A program made the translations under genes and the position numbers. From Bradyrhizobium daqingense (GTDB lineage: Bacteria; Pseudomonadota; Alphaproteobacteria; Rhizobiales; Xanthobacteraceae), in NCBI RefSeq assembly GCF_021044685.1, contig NZ_CP088014.1, positions 7,488,001-7,552,000 of the forward strand: DNA of 64,000 nt. Direction: 5' to 3'. Below the pieces are notes generated by a model. That model was not told the DNA's origin, searched no databases, and saw only the letters and a list, made by a program, of their open reading frames with translations. Shown piece after piece: positions 10,617 through 20,857 of the stretch (positions are counted from its first letter, which is position 1; each line of letters begins with the position of its first letter).

Positions 10617-11003
10617 TCAACCGCATGCCGTGGGACGCTTTCTGCCCGCGTTCGCTTCCAGCCGAGAAAACAAAGGGAGCGGCACCTCAGCTTTCGGCTC
10701 TTGCGCGAACTCTCGCTCAACCTGCGCCTGCATAGTACCCCGATCTAAGTTTTCGAGCGCCTCAAGCTATTCTCTTCCCTCCTCGGTGATAATCCAGCAC
10801 CCGGCCTTCCGCTCGATCAGCTTTTGGCCGAAAACATCGAGTTGGGGCGCGCGGCTCGCAGTCCGCTTCATACGACCCGTCCACTCCGGGCCGCTGCTAC
10901 AATAGATAGCCAAATGCTGCTTAACGACTTCGATACTCGCCAGACCGTGCGGCTGGCCGGCAAGTCTCTTCAGTATCGACAACTGAAAACTCGCGCACGC
11001 CAT
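10617..11003 (-). pseudogene. Winged-helix-like small protein gene with an in-frame amber stop
   Basis: From ATG 11003 the frame gives MACASFQLSILKRLAGQPHG and continues with a pattern reminiscent of winged-helix regulators (KLIERKAGCWIITEEGRE). It then meets TAG at 10767-10769 and continues without further stops for 49 codons (LEALENLDRGTMQAQVEREF and on) to TGA at 10617. The unbroken, coding-like continuation suggests a roughly 128-codon gene inactivated by one nonsense mutation. The family resemblance is from memory and is the weakest part of the call. Confidence 0.6.
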
Positions 11004-11192
11004 CGACTTAAGGAACCCATATTACATATTTTGAGGTAAGCTCCAGAGCTGCGAGCCGCTTTTCAAAAGAGAGCTTCCTCCTAAATCCGATTGCACGACA
11101 CCCGCCTGCCGTCGCCGCGGTAAGCAACGCTTTCGACTGCATCCCGCCAAGAATCTTCCGAAGAACGGTTCAGCATTAGATAGCTGCGTTGA

Positions 11193-11411
11193 CTAGGAGC
11201 GTGAGGTGGTCTTGACTGCCGACTTCGACCGACTTGAGATCAAACGACGTCGGTAGTAGCCACGCCGTTGTACATCCTGATGAATGACATCGCTCACCGA
11301 ACGAACCGCCCGCTTCTTTCGTTTCCAATTCCCGCCCAATTCCGCGGGGATCGCAAAGCCTCTCGGCACGACCAAAAGATCGTTTCTTTGGTTCAAATAG
11401 ATATCGAACAT
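11193..11411 (-). CDS. Small basic hypothetical protein
   Basis: 72 residues beginning MFDIYLNQRNDLLVVPRGFA, then a Lys/Arg-rich half (GGNWKRKKRAVRSVSDVI). It resembles short Bradyrhizobium proteins with an aliphatic start and a basic tail. The ribosome binding site is weak. An overlapping ORF in another frame (11176-11451) is less protein-like. Function unknown. Confidence 0.5.
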   Translation of the reverse strand: MFDIYLNQRNDLLVVPRGFAIPAELGGNWKRKKRAVRSVSDVIHQDVQRRGYYRRRLISSRSKSAVKTTSRS

Positions 11412-12374
11412 GTGGTGGCTCTTTTTTGCACAAGCGTAGATCGGCTGTCATCGAAGCAACAGTTGCCTTTAAGTCACTGGACGATCAAATGACATTCAAA
11501 AGCTCCCGTCCTGATACGGGAAGACGGTCACGTGCACAATGGTGCCGCCAGATGTGAGCGTGTGCACGTCCCGACTTACGGCGCACGGAGAGGGCACCCG
11601 ACAATGTCCACTTCAAACGAGGCGGAGAGTCTATCTAGGTGGCCACTCCGAGCGGATCTTAAGATTGCCATAAAAGAATAGATCGAAAGAGAGTTCGCGA
11701 TCGTGAGCCGCATAATTGGTGGCCGTACCCGCTACGACTTCCTTCAATCTCGACCACTCATCGTACGAATTCAAGGTCACGCTTACCTCCTAGCAGCGAG
11801 ATCGTCTGTTCTCTACCCACTGGGATGATCCCGCTTTGGCCGGCTGGTCAGATGCGCTCTACACCATTGCCGGATAGGTGCTCTACACCACGAATTCAAC
11901 CTATCTGCCCTGAGGTTCGCCACGGCGGATAACGTATTTGCCGTCCCTTCGGGATTCCATATACGGCTGCCGGCGGCGTAGCGCAAATTGTACAATTGGA
12001 ACGCTTGCCACAGTAAGGCTACCGCACGGAGTGGCAGCGGGCGGAAGTAAGGCTGATCCGGAGCACCGCTGCCAAGGTTCGAAGTGGACGCCGGTCACTG
12101 TAAAAGGGCAAAGTCTCGTCCGATCGAAACGCGGACGCCGGACACAATGTCGTAGGCATGCTCGACGAACACGTCGTCGCGCCCGACGCCATAGCCGCCC
12201 ATGCAGATGAATGCCATGACTGGCGAGGACGCCGGTGAATGTCACGGGCGTGAACTGAGAGCATTGGCCGGTGTTGAAGACCTTAAACTTCCGTGGGGGA
12301 AAGTGCGACGCCCTTGCTAACTCAGGAGAGCTCGTCCTCACGGAATGCTCGAAAGGCGATGTGGACGGATTGGC
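11412..12374. other. Decayed region
   Basis: No intact gene recognised. On the minus strand around 12100-12230 a segment reads GVGRDDVFVEHAYDIVSGVR, which looks like real protein but has no start or continuation, so it is probably a pseudogene fragment of unknown origin. Confidence 0.4.
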
Positions 12375-12581
12375 TCATGCAGGCGGTGTTCGAAGCTCCA
12401 AAACATCGGCGAAGATTGTCCAATCGCGGACTCGCCTTTGCCGGCAGAAATCGGTCTCCGCCTGCTGAGCTGCAGCACTCAGCGAGGCGGCATCGACCTT
12501 AAATGCTGCCTGGCACGCACGATGCTCGCCGCCGGCATCGTCGCAAACGATCTTCATAAACCGGACGCTAAATGAAGGCAT
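12375..12581 (-). CDS. Small hypothetical protein
   Basis: 68 residues (begins MPSFSVRFMKIVCDDAGGEH, ends in DWTIFADVLELRTPPA). GAGAGGGG lies just before the ATG at 12581. The pattern of a beta-strand start, an Ala/Gln-rich helix with a single Cys, and a final strand suggests a small alpha/beta fold. Comparable short proteins occur in Bradyrhizobium (recollection, not checked). Function unknown. Confidence 0.6.
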   Translation of the reverse strand: MPSFSVRFMKIVCDDAGGEHRACQAAFKVDAASLSAAAQQAETDFCRQRRVRDWTIFADVLELRTPPA

Positions 12582-13849
12582 GCCCCTCTCTTCGTGTGGT
12601 TTGCTTATCCACTATTCTGCCATTCGCGCGGGGAGTATTTGATTTGCCTCAAGGAGCATCCCAAGAGGTCTGTCCGATCCTCCGAAGATAGGCCGAAAGT
12701 CCGCCGTGAACTTTACGAGCTGTCCGCGATAGTCTTGTGAACGACTGCCGCAAGTGCAGGCTTATCGCGGGCTGATTTCTGCCATGCGCCGGCGGGCTAC
12801 GCGCGCAAGCGATCGCTGGGCAATGACGCCGAGAACCCCGAACTTGCATCGGCGGTCCACCTGAAGACGCGATTGCAGAAGCCGATCATTACACTTGTCC
12901 TAGCCCACGTTTCGATAAGCCCGGTCCAGGACTTCAGCGCCAGAGCTTAAGGTCAGGATCAGCGCCGGCAAGGCTACCGAATGAAAGGCGAAGCATCAAT
13001 GACCATCGGCGTGCACGGAGCAATGGCGAAAATGTTGTCTTAGCCATGGGCGTGAGTTGCGCCTCAAATCAAGGCGCTGGTCTGTTGCAGAGAACGCGAG
13101 GCGCTCGCTGAAGCGCGAGTTCGGAGCATGTCGACAGGCGTCTGCGGCTGGTAGCGGTCACGAGCCACCGATCCCGGACGCGCACAACTTTTTGACAAGC
13201 ATCAATGCTGCAGCGGCTGCCTCTGATAGAAGTGGTCTTCTAGTAAGGTCAGACGCACGGCAGACAGAAATGCTTGACGCCCATGATGCTTTCATCCCCG
13301 GGTACCCGCGGCCGTTCCTAGGACTGCTGCCAGACGCAGCCGCAGCCGCGCGGCGAGCCAATGACCGGCCACATGATAAATTGCGCCGACTTGCGATGGC
13401 ATCTACTTTATCGGCCTGCGGGACGGCCCTGCTATGCGCTCAGAGCGAAGCTACGCCCATCTAAATGCGCGCGTGAGGAAGGCCACCCACACACAACCAA
13501 CACGATGACGCCGGAGGACAAGGAGATGTGTCTCACCAACAAAGGACGTGACATGACAGACGGCCGGACCATTTACCCTGCCCGGGCCGGATTACTGGAG
13601 CTGCAGTCCAGTAAAACTGGTGCAGCACATCTACAAATATCAATGGCCGAGGCCTTGAGCTGATCCAAATCAATTCGACAAAAGCTCAGATGTCGTTTCC
13701 TGGCGCAGATCCAAATATTTCAGTTCGCGAGCGGATCATGTTCCGTCACAACAGCGCAAAGCCGATATCCCTCCGCCGCGGCTGACGCGATCGAGACGCG
13801 GGTCGTCCGAACGATATCGGCGTCGGCCTGTCCGCGCAGAACCCAAGCG
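12582..13849. other. Region without recognisable genes
   Basis: Only short overlapping ORFs, none with known motifs, conserved-looking sequence or a convincing ribosome binding site. No structured RNA or repeat seen. Confidence 0.45.
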
Positions 13850-14107
13850 ATGTGCGCAGTGTTAACAAGGTATCTGAATTTGTCACCCCGCAGCTATGAA
13901 CACCGGCCAGGATCTAATGATCTGACATGGGAGCAGCTTGGAAAGGCGCCGCCCTTCGATCAGGATCTGGAGATTGCCGTGATCGAGGGTAATTCAATTC
14001 ACCGGGTGGTCTTTCCTTGCCGCCGGATCTTCGGCGGATGGATCAACGCGAATACCGGAGAGCAAATCGCGGTGCGGCCGACGCATTGGCGTATGTGGCC
14101 CGGATAG
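13850..14107 (+). CDS. Small rhizobial hypothetical protein, possibly with a non-native N-terminus
   Basis: 85 residues. The part from LTWEQLGKAPPFDQDLEIAV through VVFPCRRIFGGWINANTG to VRPTHWRMW is strongly protein-like and resembles short rhizobial proteins ending in PTHWR-W. The first 25 residues look less typical, so the real start may have been lost or lies within the frame. Function unknown. Confidence 0.55.
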   Translation: MCAVLTRYLNLSPRSYEHRPGSNDLTWEQLGKAPPFDQDLEIAVIEGNSIHRVVFPCRRIFGGWINANTGEQIAVRPTHWRMWPG

Positions 14108-14507
14108 CGCCGTTATCCCAAATGGATTGGTGTGAGTTGGGGTACGGACTGCCTTCGCCGTCCTCTCTTCTGAAACTATCTCGTGGATCGAATGAGGGAG
14201 CCTGACGGCATCTCCGAGCGGACCGAATCCGCGCCGAGTGCCTTGCGGTGTCCGTCAAGCATTAGTTTTCTCATTGCTGTCGCGGCCGTTGCCAACGTGC
14301 CCATGAGCGACAAATCTCGGCGTAAATTTCCAAATCTCAACCTATACGGCCGCGTACCACGGCATGATTAGCTGCAATACACTTCTGCTTACATGGGTTG
14401 CAGATTTTCGGCGAATGTTGTCGCCGTGATCGAGCAGCCGGCAATTCTACCCCGGCCAACGAAACTAGCGCAACGCGTCACCGTCTTTTCTCCGAGACCG
14501 TACCTTC
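14108..14507. other. Gap downstream of metE
   Basis: No gene recognised; the short ORFs overlap one another and lack motifs. Confidence 0.4.
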
Positions 14508-14530
14508 CCCGGTCCACGAAGTGGACCGGG
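14508..14530 (-). terminator. Perfect hairpin downstream of metE
   Basis: A 10-bp perfect stem (cccggtccac / gtggaccggg) with a 3-nt loop lies about 95 nt after the metE stop. No T-run follows on the minus strand, so it may act as a weak terminator or as an mRNA 3'-end stabiliser. Confidence 0.35.
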
Positions 14531-14624
14531 CATCATGTCGGCGGCAATGGTAGCCTCGATATTGTGGAAAGCGCAAATCACCACAACCGAATTAGCTTTG
14601 TTGAGAACAGACCGGAGCTCGGGA

Positions 14625-16970
14625 TCAACCGATTTGCGGATCGGATGCAGCGCGCAGTTCGCGCGCGGCAGCGACCATGTTGGTGAGCGCCGGCCGAACC
14701 TCCTCCCATTTGCGCGTTTTTAGGCCGCAGTCCGGATTGACCCAAAGCTGCGAATCCTGCAAACGCGTCCGAGCTAGCACCATCAGCTCCTTCATTTCGC
14801 CCGTCTCGGGGACGCGTGGAGAGTGAATGTCGTACACGCCCGGTCCGATTTGATTTGGATATTCGTACTTCCTGAACGCATCCAGTAGCTCCATTTTCGA
14901 TCGCGACGTCTCGATTGAAATGACATCCGCATCCATTGCAGCGATCGCACCGATGATGTCGTTAAACTCTGAGTAGCACATATGTGTATGGATTTGCGTT
15001 TGATCGGTAACGCCCGATGAGCAGAGGCGGAAGCAATCTCCGGCCCAATCGAGATATGCCTTCCAGTCCGACCGGCGCAATGGCAATCCTTCGCGGAGTG
15101 CAGCTTCGTCGATCTGTATTATGGCTGCACCGGCATTCTCGAGATCGCGGACTTCATCGCGCATCGCGAGCGCAAGCTGACGGCAGACCTCGCTTCTAGG
15201 AATATCATCGCGAACAAACGACCAGTTCAGGATCGTCACCGGTCCGGTCAACATCGCCTTCATCGGCTTACCAGTTAGTGATTGCGCGTAGCGCCACCAT
15301 TCCACGGTGATCGGCTTCGGCCGCACTACATCGCCAAACAGGATCGGGGGCCTAACGCAGCGCGAACCATAGGACTGAACCCATCCGTTCCTTGTAAATG
15401 CGAAGCCGGCGAGTTGCTCGCTGAAGTACTGCACCATGTCATTACGCTCGAATTCGCCATGCACGAGGACGTCAAGACCGATGTCCTCCTGCCAACGTAC
15501 GGCGCGGGCTATCTCCTCTTTGAGGAACCTGTCGTATTGCTCCTCGCTCATCGCACCTCGCGCATGCGCCGCGCGAGCATTTCGCACCGCTGCGGTCTGC
15601 GGAAACGATCCTATCGTCGTGGTAGGAAAAGCCGGCAGTCCAAAGCGTTCCCTTTGGATCTCGGAACGACGGGCAAACGGGGTGGCGCGCTGGCGCATCG
15701 TCTGATCGATCGCCCTCATTCGGACAGCGACGTTGGCATTATGGATCTTCGGCGAGGTCCGGCGGGCAGTCGCGGCGCATTCCGACTCGGCAAGAGCTAG
15801 CCCAACATTCTGGTCGCCTGCGAGTACCCGCGCCAGGATCGCAAGCTCACGCATCTTCTGAACCGAGAAAGCAAGCCAGCTCTTGACGTCGGACGCGAGC
15901 CCGGTCTCGAGTTCAACATCGACCGGCACGTGAAGCAGCGAGCAGGACGGAGCGAGCTGTACACGGTGCCTGCCAAGCTTCGCAATCGAGGGCTTCAGCC
16001 GCTGACGGAGCGACGGCAAGTTCGACCGCCACACATTGCGGCCGTCGATGACACCGAGCGACATGACGAGATCACTTCGGCCGTCAGCAATGATCTGATC
16101 CAATAGTTCTGGCGCTCGAACCAAATCGACGTGCAGACCGGAAATTGGCAGGCTCAAGGCAGTATCCAGATTGTCGCCTAGGGCGCCGAAATAGCTCGCA
16201 AGCATGATCTTGATAGCGGGTCCCTCCTTTGCGAACCGGTTATAGGCGTGCAGCAACGATTGTCGCGCCGCCTCATCCAGATCAAGGACCAGGCAGGGCT
16301 CATCAAACTGAACCCAACTTGCCCCTCGTTTGGCTAATTCATGCAGAAGGTCGATATAGACAGGTATCAGATCATCGAGGAGAGAGAGGGGCTGGAACGC
16401 GCTATCGGTACTCTTGCCGAGCTTTAAAAATGTGACCGGCCCGATCAGGACAGGGCGGGTCTGAAAGCCAAGAGCCCTGGCTTCCTCATACTCTTCGACG
16501 GGTTTGCGAGAGCACAGTCTGAACGCCTGTCCCCGGTAAAACTCGGGAACCATGTAGTGGTAGTTGGTATCGAACCACTTGGTCATTTCCTGCGCGGGCA
16601 CGCCAGATCCCCGCGTACTCTGGTCGCAACTCGCATCCTGATCGCCGCATTGCGATCCGCGGGCCATGGCGAAGTACGTCTGGAGCGAAACGGATTCTCC
16701 GCTCGAGGCGTAGATCTCCGGGATGGCGCCAACCATGACACTTGTATCAAGCACCTGATCATACAGCGAGAAGTCGTTTGACGGAATGATCGTGACGCCG
16801 AGCGATTTTTGACGAGCCCAGTTCGCTGCGCGTAGGCCGGATGCGTCTTCGTACAACTGCTGTTCACTAATCTTTCCAGACCAGTAGCTTTCTAGAGCGA
16901 GCTTGAGCTCACGCCTTGGGCCGATGCGTGGCGTTCCGAGCGTAGCAACTGGAAGAGAGAGAGGAGACAT
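14625..16970 (-). CDS. metE: Cobalamin-independent methionine synthase
   Basis: 781 residues from ATG 16970 (AGGGG 8 nt upstream); the frame stays open to 17180 but that part is riboswitch leader. MetE transfers the methyl group of 5-methyltetrahydropteroyl-triglutamate to homocysteine, giving methionine, without B12. The N-terminal half is the duplicated folate-binding barrel. The C-terminal half holds the zinc ligands: H-x-C in THMCYSEFND and the late Cys in VNPDCGLKTRKWEE. The length matches the family. A cobalamin riboswitch upstream should shut the gene off when B12 is present and MetH can work. It stands alone in decayed DNA. Confidence 0.95.
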   Translation of the reverse strand: MSPLSLPVATLGTPRIGPRRELKLALESYWSGKISEQQLYEDASGLRAANWARQKSLGVTIIPSNDFSLYDQVLDTSVMVGAIPEIYASSGESVSLQTYFAMARGSQCGDQDASCDQSTRGSGVPAQEMTKWFDTNYHYMVPEFYRGQAFRLCSRKPVEEYEEARALGFQTRPVLIGPVTFLKLGKSTDSAFQPLSLLDDLIPVYIDLLHELAKRGASWVQFDEPCLVLDLDEAARQSLLHAYNRFAKEGPAIKIMLASYFGALGDNLDTALSLPISGLHVDLVRAPELLDQIIADGRSDLVMSLGVIDGRNVWRSNLPSLRQRLKPSIAKLGRHRVQLAPSCSLLHVPVDVELETGLASDVKSWLAFSVQKMRELAILARVLAGDQNVGLALAESECAATARRTSPKIHNANVAVRMRAIDQTMRQRATPFARRSEIQRERFGLPAFPTTTIGSFPQTAAVRNARAAHARGAMSEEQYDRFLKEEIARAVRWQEDIGLDVLVHGEFERNDMVQYFSEQLAGFAFTRNGWVQSYGSRCVRPPILFGDVVRPKPITVEWWRYAQSLTGKPMKAMLTGPVTILNWSFVRDDIPRSEVCRQLALAMRDEVRDLENAGAAIIQIDEAALREGLPLRRSDWKAYLDWAGDCFRLCSSGVTDQTQIHTHMCYSEFNDIIGAIAAMDADVISIETSRSKMELLDAFRKYEYPNQIGPGVYDIHSPRVPETGEMKELMVLARTRLQDSQLWVNPDCGLKTRKWEEVRPALTNMVAAARELRAASDPQIG

Positions 16971-17084
16971 CGCGTTAACCCCTGTTGGGGACAAAGGCCA
17001 TGGCGGACGCAGGCAGGAGAAGTCGCGCGTGCGACGGCTGCTTGGCGTACCACCGAGACACCCCGCCCGTGGACCAATATATTG

Positions 17085-17262
17085 TCGGGGCCGGTCTCCT
17101 GGCTTGCTGGTCATCGCTGCTGTCCGGCCTTCCCGAAGCCGTGCAGGCTTCAGTGACATCGTTGGACAGCGGCTCGCCACTTACAGTTGCGGGGGCAGCG
17201 CCGGCATTTGCACCGGCTTCCCTCTTAGCTCCGGATCAATGGGAACCGGAGAACCTCGACGA
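17085..17262 (-). promoter_or_regulatory. Cobalamin (B12) riboswitch of metE
   Basis: Read on the minus strand, the conserved blocks occur in order: GGGAAGCCGGTGCAAATGCC, then GCCCCCGCAACTGTAAG, a GTCACTG block, CGGGAAGG, and the B12 box GCCAGGAGACC. This is the AdoCbl riboswitch layout. It ends about 115 nt upstream of the metE start, leaving room for a terminator or start-occluding hairpin. A plus-strand ORF over this region is only its shadow. Confidence 0.93.
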
Positions 17263-17474
17263 CTTGGATTATCGGCACGAGAACTCTTCCGTCAACCTCT
17301 CAGATTATGTGCAAGCTAATCTGCGACATCTGCTAGCCGAATGACCGTGCATCTCTGTGACTTACCACCATCCAGAAACATTCTCTAATCAGAGATGTCA
17401 TAATCAGACATATCCTTCTCAGATACCGGAATAGCATCCGGAGCTGCCTTGAGGCGGAGCCGCACGCTAGATCG

Positions 17475-17600
17475 ATGAAAGGGACAGAAGCAGCCTTCCG
17501 GCGGGAGTACCGACGTTTCTATCAGAATGCTTTCGATGCGGCCTTGCGATTTCCAGAGTTTCGCCCAGCACCTCGGCTAGCCAGCTATTCTCTCAACTAA
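17475..17600 (+). CDS. Possible 41-residue small protein
   Basis: Reads MKGTEAAFRREYRRFYQNAF and on, ending LASYSLN. The sequence is coding-like, with a basic aromatic helix, but no good ribosome binding site precedes it. Could be a gene remnant. Unknown function. Confidence 0.35.
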   Translation: MKGTEAAFRREYRRFYQNAFDAALRFPEFRPAPRLASYSLN

Positions 17601-17959
17601 AGGATCTGCAGCGAATAGGCCAAGGCACGTGGCGGAATTTAGCAACATACGAGGCGAGGGGTTGATTTGCGTGCCACCCAGACTTCAAAGCCGGGATCAA
17701 GCCGGCTTGGTGCCGCTGGCAATCATGCAGCTCGAACGCCGGCGGCACGATAGCGAACCACACAGCTCAATAGCGGCAAACGCACTTCCGTCCATCAGGC
17801 ATCCGGCATCGAGGCGTTCAACTCTTCTGCTAAATATCCGGTGCGGGACAAGGATGCACAAGCTGCGGCGGATACACTGAATAGGAACACCGAAAACGTG
17901 CAAAGGTCAGAAAGTCGACAAGAGCGACACAAACTCTGTGAAAATTTCCGCCTATTGCC

Positions 17960-17975
17960 TGGCACGAAGAATGCA
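17960..17975 (+). promoter_or_regulatory. Candidate RpoN (-24/-12) promoter
   Basis: TGGCACGAAGAATGCA fits TGGCACG-N4-TTGCW with one mismatch and exact GG-N10-GC spacing. It lies about 230 nt upstream of the secreted-protein gene at 18204. I could not find a TGT-N10-ACA NifA site upstream, so confidence is limited. Confidence 0.45.
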
Positions 17976-18203
17976 GACCCTCGGCATGCCCAGTCTCCTC
18001 CTGCTGGGCAGGTCCAGCTCAGCCAACTGACGCAGTCGCTGTCGGGGAAGTTAGCTGCGCATGACATACAGGGAGCGCCTGATCGCGCGGGACAGCCAGC
18101 GGGTGCCACGTCGCATCCCGTAAACTTCTTGCGATGGCTCATAGCAGGTTCGAGGTTGCCTGCTTTACAAGATGTTTGGATGAAACGCGATAGGCCGAGG
18201 GTT

Positions 18204-19007
18204 ATGAAGAGAATGTCTGGAAGACCCGCGCTATGGCTTTGCTTGGTCGGATTTTTAATCTGCCTCGCCTGGCCGGCTGCCATGAGCAATAATATTCGGG
18301 CCAGCGACAGCCCCCTTGTCGAACGATTGAAGTCAACTTGGCGAGCGCAAGATGGTGAGACGATAGAACAAATTATCTCCAATGTCTCGAAGGTGGCACA
18401 GTTCGTGCCTCAAATGTGGGGCGTTATTGAACTTGGCCAAAACGACTTTATTTTCGTTTCGTGGACCAGACACCGGGACAACAAATCGGACGAACAGTAC
18501 GTTATCACCTGGAAGATCGCCCTCGACGGCACGTTTGAACTTGCGTCGACTTATGCGAAGCCGATGGAATTGGGCTGGCGCGCCCTGGCGCTCTCCCTGA
18601 TCGCCAGTGAAGTCGCAGATGGCGAAAGGGACGCAAATCTTCGCTTTCTGCATGATCCGGCCAACTTCAACTTCGTGGCCACCCCGCAAGGCCGGCTCGG
18701 CGATCTTCTGCGGCAGGGCCGCTGTACTATCATTGAACCAGTTGGAGTGGACTACTTACCGAAGCGGAATGGCAAACCGGCCGAGACGGGTGACGTGTGG
18801 CGCGTTCTGCTCTTGGTGAATTGTAGTATCCAAGGACCACGTTATTTTGCACACAACGGGGTCATCACTTTCGAAAAGAGAGAAGGACAGGATTGGGAGC
18901 CACAATCCTCCTTTGCCAAGCGCATCGCGAAATTTGCCCCTGGCTCCTGGTTCCAACGCACCGAGCCAAATGAAGAGGAAGACTTAGGAGAGCGAAGGCC
19001 CGAGTAA
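18204..19007 (+). CDS. Secreted or periplasmic hypothetical protein
   Basis: 267 residues from ATG 18204, preceded by GAGGG; an ATG at 18180 in the same frame is an alternative. It starts with basic residues, then a hydrophobic signal segment (ALWLCLVGFLICLAWPAAMS) and a mature domain of about 235 residues with no motif I know. The mature part is rich in strands and aromatic residues. A candidate RpoN promoter lies upstream, so it may be expressed with nitrogen fixation genes. The frame is open far upstream but that part has no signal for a start. Confidence 0.75.
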   Translation: MKRMSGRPALWLCLVGFLICLAWPAAMSNNIRASDSPLVERLKSTWRAQDGETIEQIISNVSKVAQFVPQMWGVIELGQNDFIFVSWTRHRDNKSDEQYVITWKIALDGTFELASTYAKPMELGWRALALSLIASEVADGERDANLRFLHDPANFNFVATPQGRLGDLLRQGRCTIIEPVGVDYLPKRNGKPAETGDVWRVLLLVNCSIQGPRYFAHNGVITFEKREGQDWEPQSSFAKRIAKFAPGSWFQRTEPNEEEDLGERRPE

Positions 19008-20132
19008 ACTGCCGCAGAGCAACATCGCGCCGCAGTTCCTCCATGGCCCAGTGCCTCGGACCGACTGCAAGACATACGCGCTCGGCACTTGCTTTGTTTT
19101 AGCTTCCGCAACGGTCCGGGTGCCTTTCTCGCAGCAGTCCGGCCCGTCGCAAGAAGGTCGGCCGCGCGATTGCGTTTGTTCCGCCTAGTGTCAGCGGCGC
19201 GCACGAGCTTGCGAGATGTGGTTTTCCCGCCTTCACTCCAGCCGGTGTGAGGACACCACTGTGCGTGAGTATAGCAACGTCGAAGGCACCAGGAACTGGG
19301 TGTGAGACGAAACCGGCGAGGAAGTTACCGGGAGACGTTCACCGGTAGCGACCCGGCATACCGCTGAGCGCTTGCGCATTTCCGAGCGCGCAGGCCGGGA
19401 AGCTCAGGGGCCGTACGCAAGAAAACGTCGAGGACCAGACTGGCTCGACCCTAGCTTAGCTGGCACCCATTCGTCTGCATGTCATCGATCCAGATTTCGA
19501 AGCATGGAAAACGCCTGTTTAACTCTGCTCCACCTGCCCAGGTCGACATCAACGATCAATCTTGCCGGGCGTAAGAAGGTTAAGTTATGCGCGGGCGTCT
19601 ACCCTGAACTCCATTGCGTCTTCTTCTAAATCGGCCAGAGAAAGCCAGACCGATCTTTTTCACATCTTTTCGTGTGAAGTGCGAAATTTCATTGCAGAAC
19701 CGTTGGCAGCGGCCATTTTGCCGATGGAAACCGTCGCCAACCAGACCAAGGTTGATGCTCCACGCCTGACTCCAGCGCGAGCCAGCGCTTCATCGTCGGC
19801 CACTTTTTTTTGCAAAGACAACGTTCCGGGGTTCGGGTTTGTTCAGCATCGCCAGTTCGGCGCCGCCCGCGAGGATCTCCCCTCAGGTGGAGAGAGTAAA
19901 GCGCGGTCCTAGTGAGAGAGCCGCTGATGCTCGAAGAATAGCGCCGCACGCCCCAAAGAAATCACTTGATCCTTACGCAGCGTCAGGCCGTAGGTTCGCG
20001 TTCCGGCGAAGCCCTCATAAAGCGCGTCGGAAATGCCGGCGGAATAACGGACGTAACGCTGTCAAGCAGTCGAATGTATCGGCACCGTGTCGTGCGTGAA
20101 ACGTGGATCAGGAGCGAAAGGTTGTTGTCGGG
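19008..20132. other. Region without recognisable genes
   Basis: Short overlapping ORFs only. No promoter motif for the downstream nuclease-like gene was convincing. Likely decayed island DNA. Confidence 0.45.
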
Positions 20133-20849
20133 ATGAAGAACCGCGGAATTATGTTCGCATTGCTCGCTCTCGTCACATCTCCGGTCTGCGCCGCGACGTT
20201 CAGCGGTGCTCCGCGCATCCTCGACGGCAATACGATCGAGATCGACAAAACCAACGTTCGGCTCTCAGGCATCGAAGCTCCTGAGACGGACCAGATTTGT
20301 CTCGACGTCGAGGGCCGGAAATGGGCCTGCGGCGTAGCTGCTCGCGACGAGCTTATCAAGCATTCAAATGGGCGAACCTGGGATTGTCATACCCAGAGAG
20401 TCGATGAGTACAGACGAGCCCTCGGTAACTGCTTCATCGAAGGCGAGAATGTGAACGTCTGGATGGTACGCTCGGGCTGGGCACTATCGACTGCTCCATC
20501 TCACGCTGTCTATGAGTTGGCGGCAAGCACAGCCCATACGGGACTGTGGTCGGGAGCGTTCATCGCTCCCTGGGACTGGCCTCGCCGCAATAAGGGCACG
20601 ATTATCGTCGGCGCGTGGTCGGTTCCGATCGACGCGCAGGAAGTACTGCTCGGATCCGTCCTGCTGTCGGAACCGCCGTCCCCCGAGTGCCTGATAAAAG
20701 GCACTGTCGAGCGCAGCGGCGAGCGGATCTATCACCTGCCAGGGCAAGCCAGCTACGAACTAATCGACATGACGAAGAAGCGTAGCGAACGCTGGTTTTG
20801 TAGCGAAGCGGAAGCCGAAGCCACCGGGTGGCGTAAGGCCGTGCGTTGA
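20133..20849 (+). CDS. Exported staphylococcal-nuclease-like (SNase) protein
   Basis: 238 residues from ATG 20133. A signal-peptide-like start (MKNRGIMFALLALVTSPVCA) is followed by an SNase/thermonuclease-type OB fold: RILDGNTIEIDKTNVRLSGI, EAPETDQICLD, then DEYRRALGNCF. Family members cleave nucleic acids with Ca2+, but many rhizobial versions lack the full active site, and I cannot confirm all catalytic residues here. The domain is extended by about 100 residues at the C-terminus. The stop is 8 nt before the carbonic anhydrase start, so the two are likely one operon. Confidence 0.78.
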   Translation: MKNRGIMFALLALVTSPVCAATFSGAPRILDGNTIEIDKTNVRLSGIEAPETDQICLDVEGRKWACGVAARDELIKHSNGRTWDCHTQRVDEYRRALGNCFIEGENVNVWMVRSGWALSTAPSHAVYELAASTAHTGLWSGAFIAPWDWPRRNKGTIIVGAWSVPIDAQEVLLGSVLLSEPPSPECLIKGTVERSGERIYHLPGQASYELIDMTKKRSERWFCSEAEAEATGWRKAVR

Positions 20850-20857
20850 GGCGACAC

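Noticed and set aside
12509..12524. -24/-12-like sequence TGGCACGCACGATGCT on the plus strand
   Set aside because: Lies inside a small minus-strand ORF with no plus-strand gene downstream; probably chance.
16985..17344. 119-codon plus-strand ORF upstream of metE
   Set aside because: It overlaps the cobalamin riboswitch on the other strand and its sequence is explained by the conserved RNA blocks.
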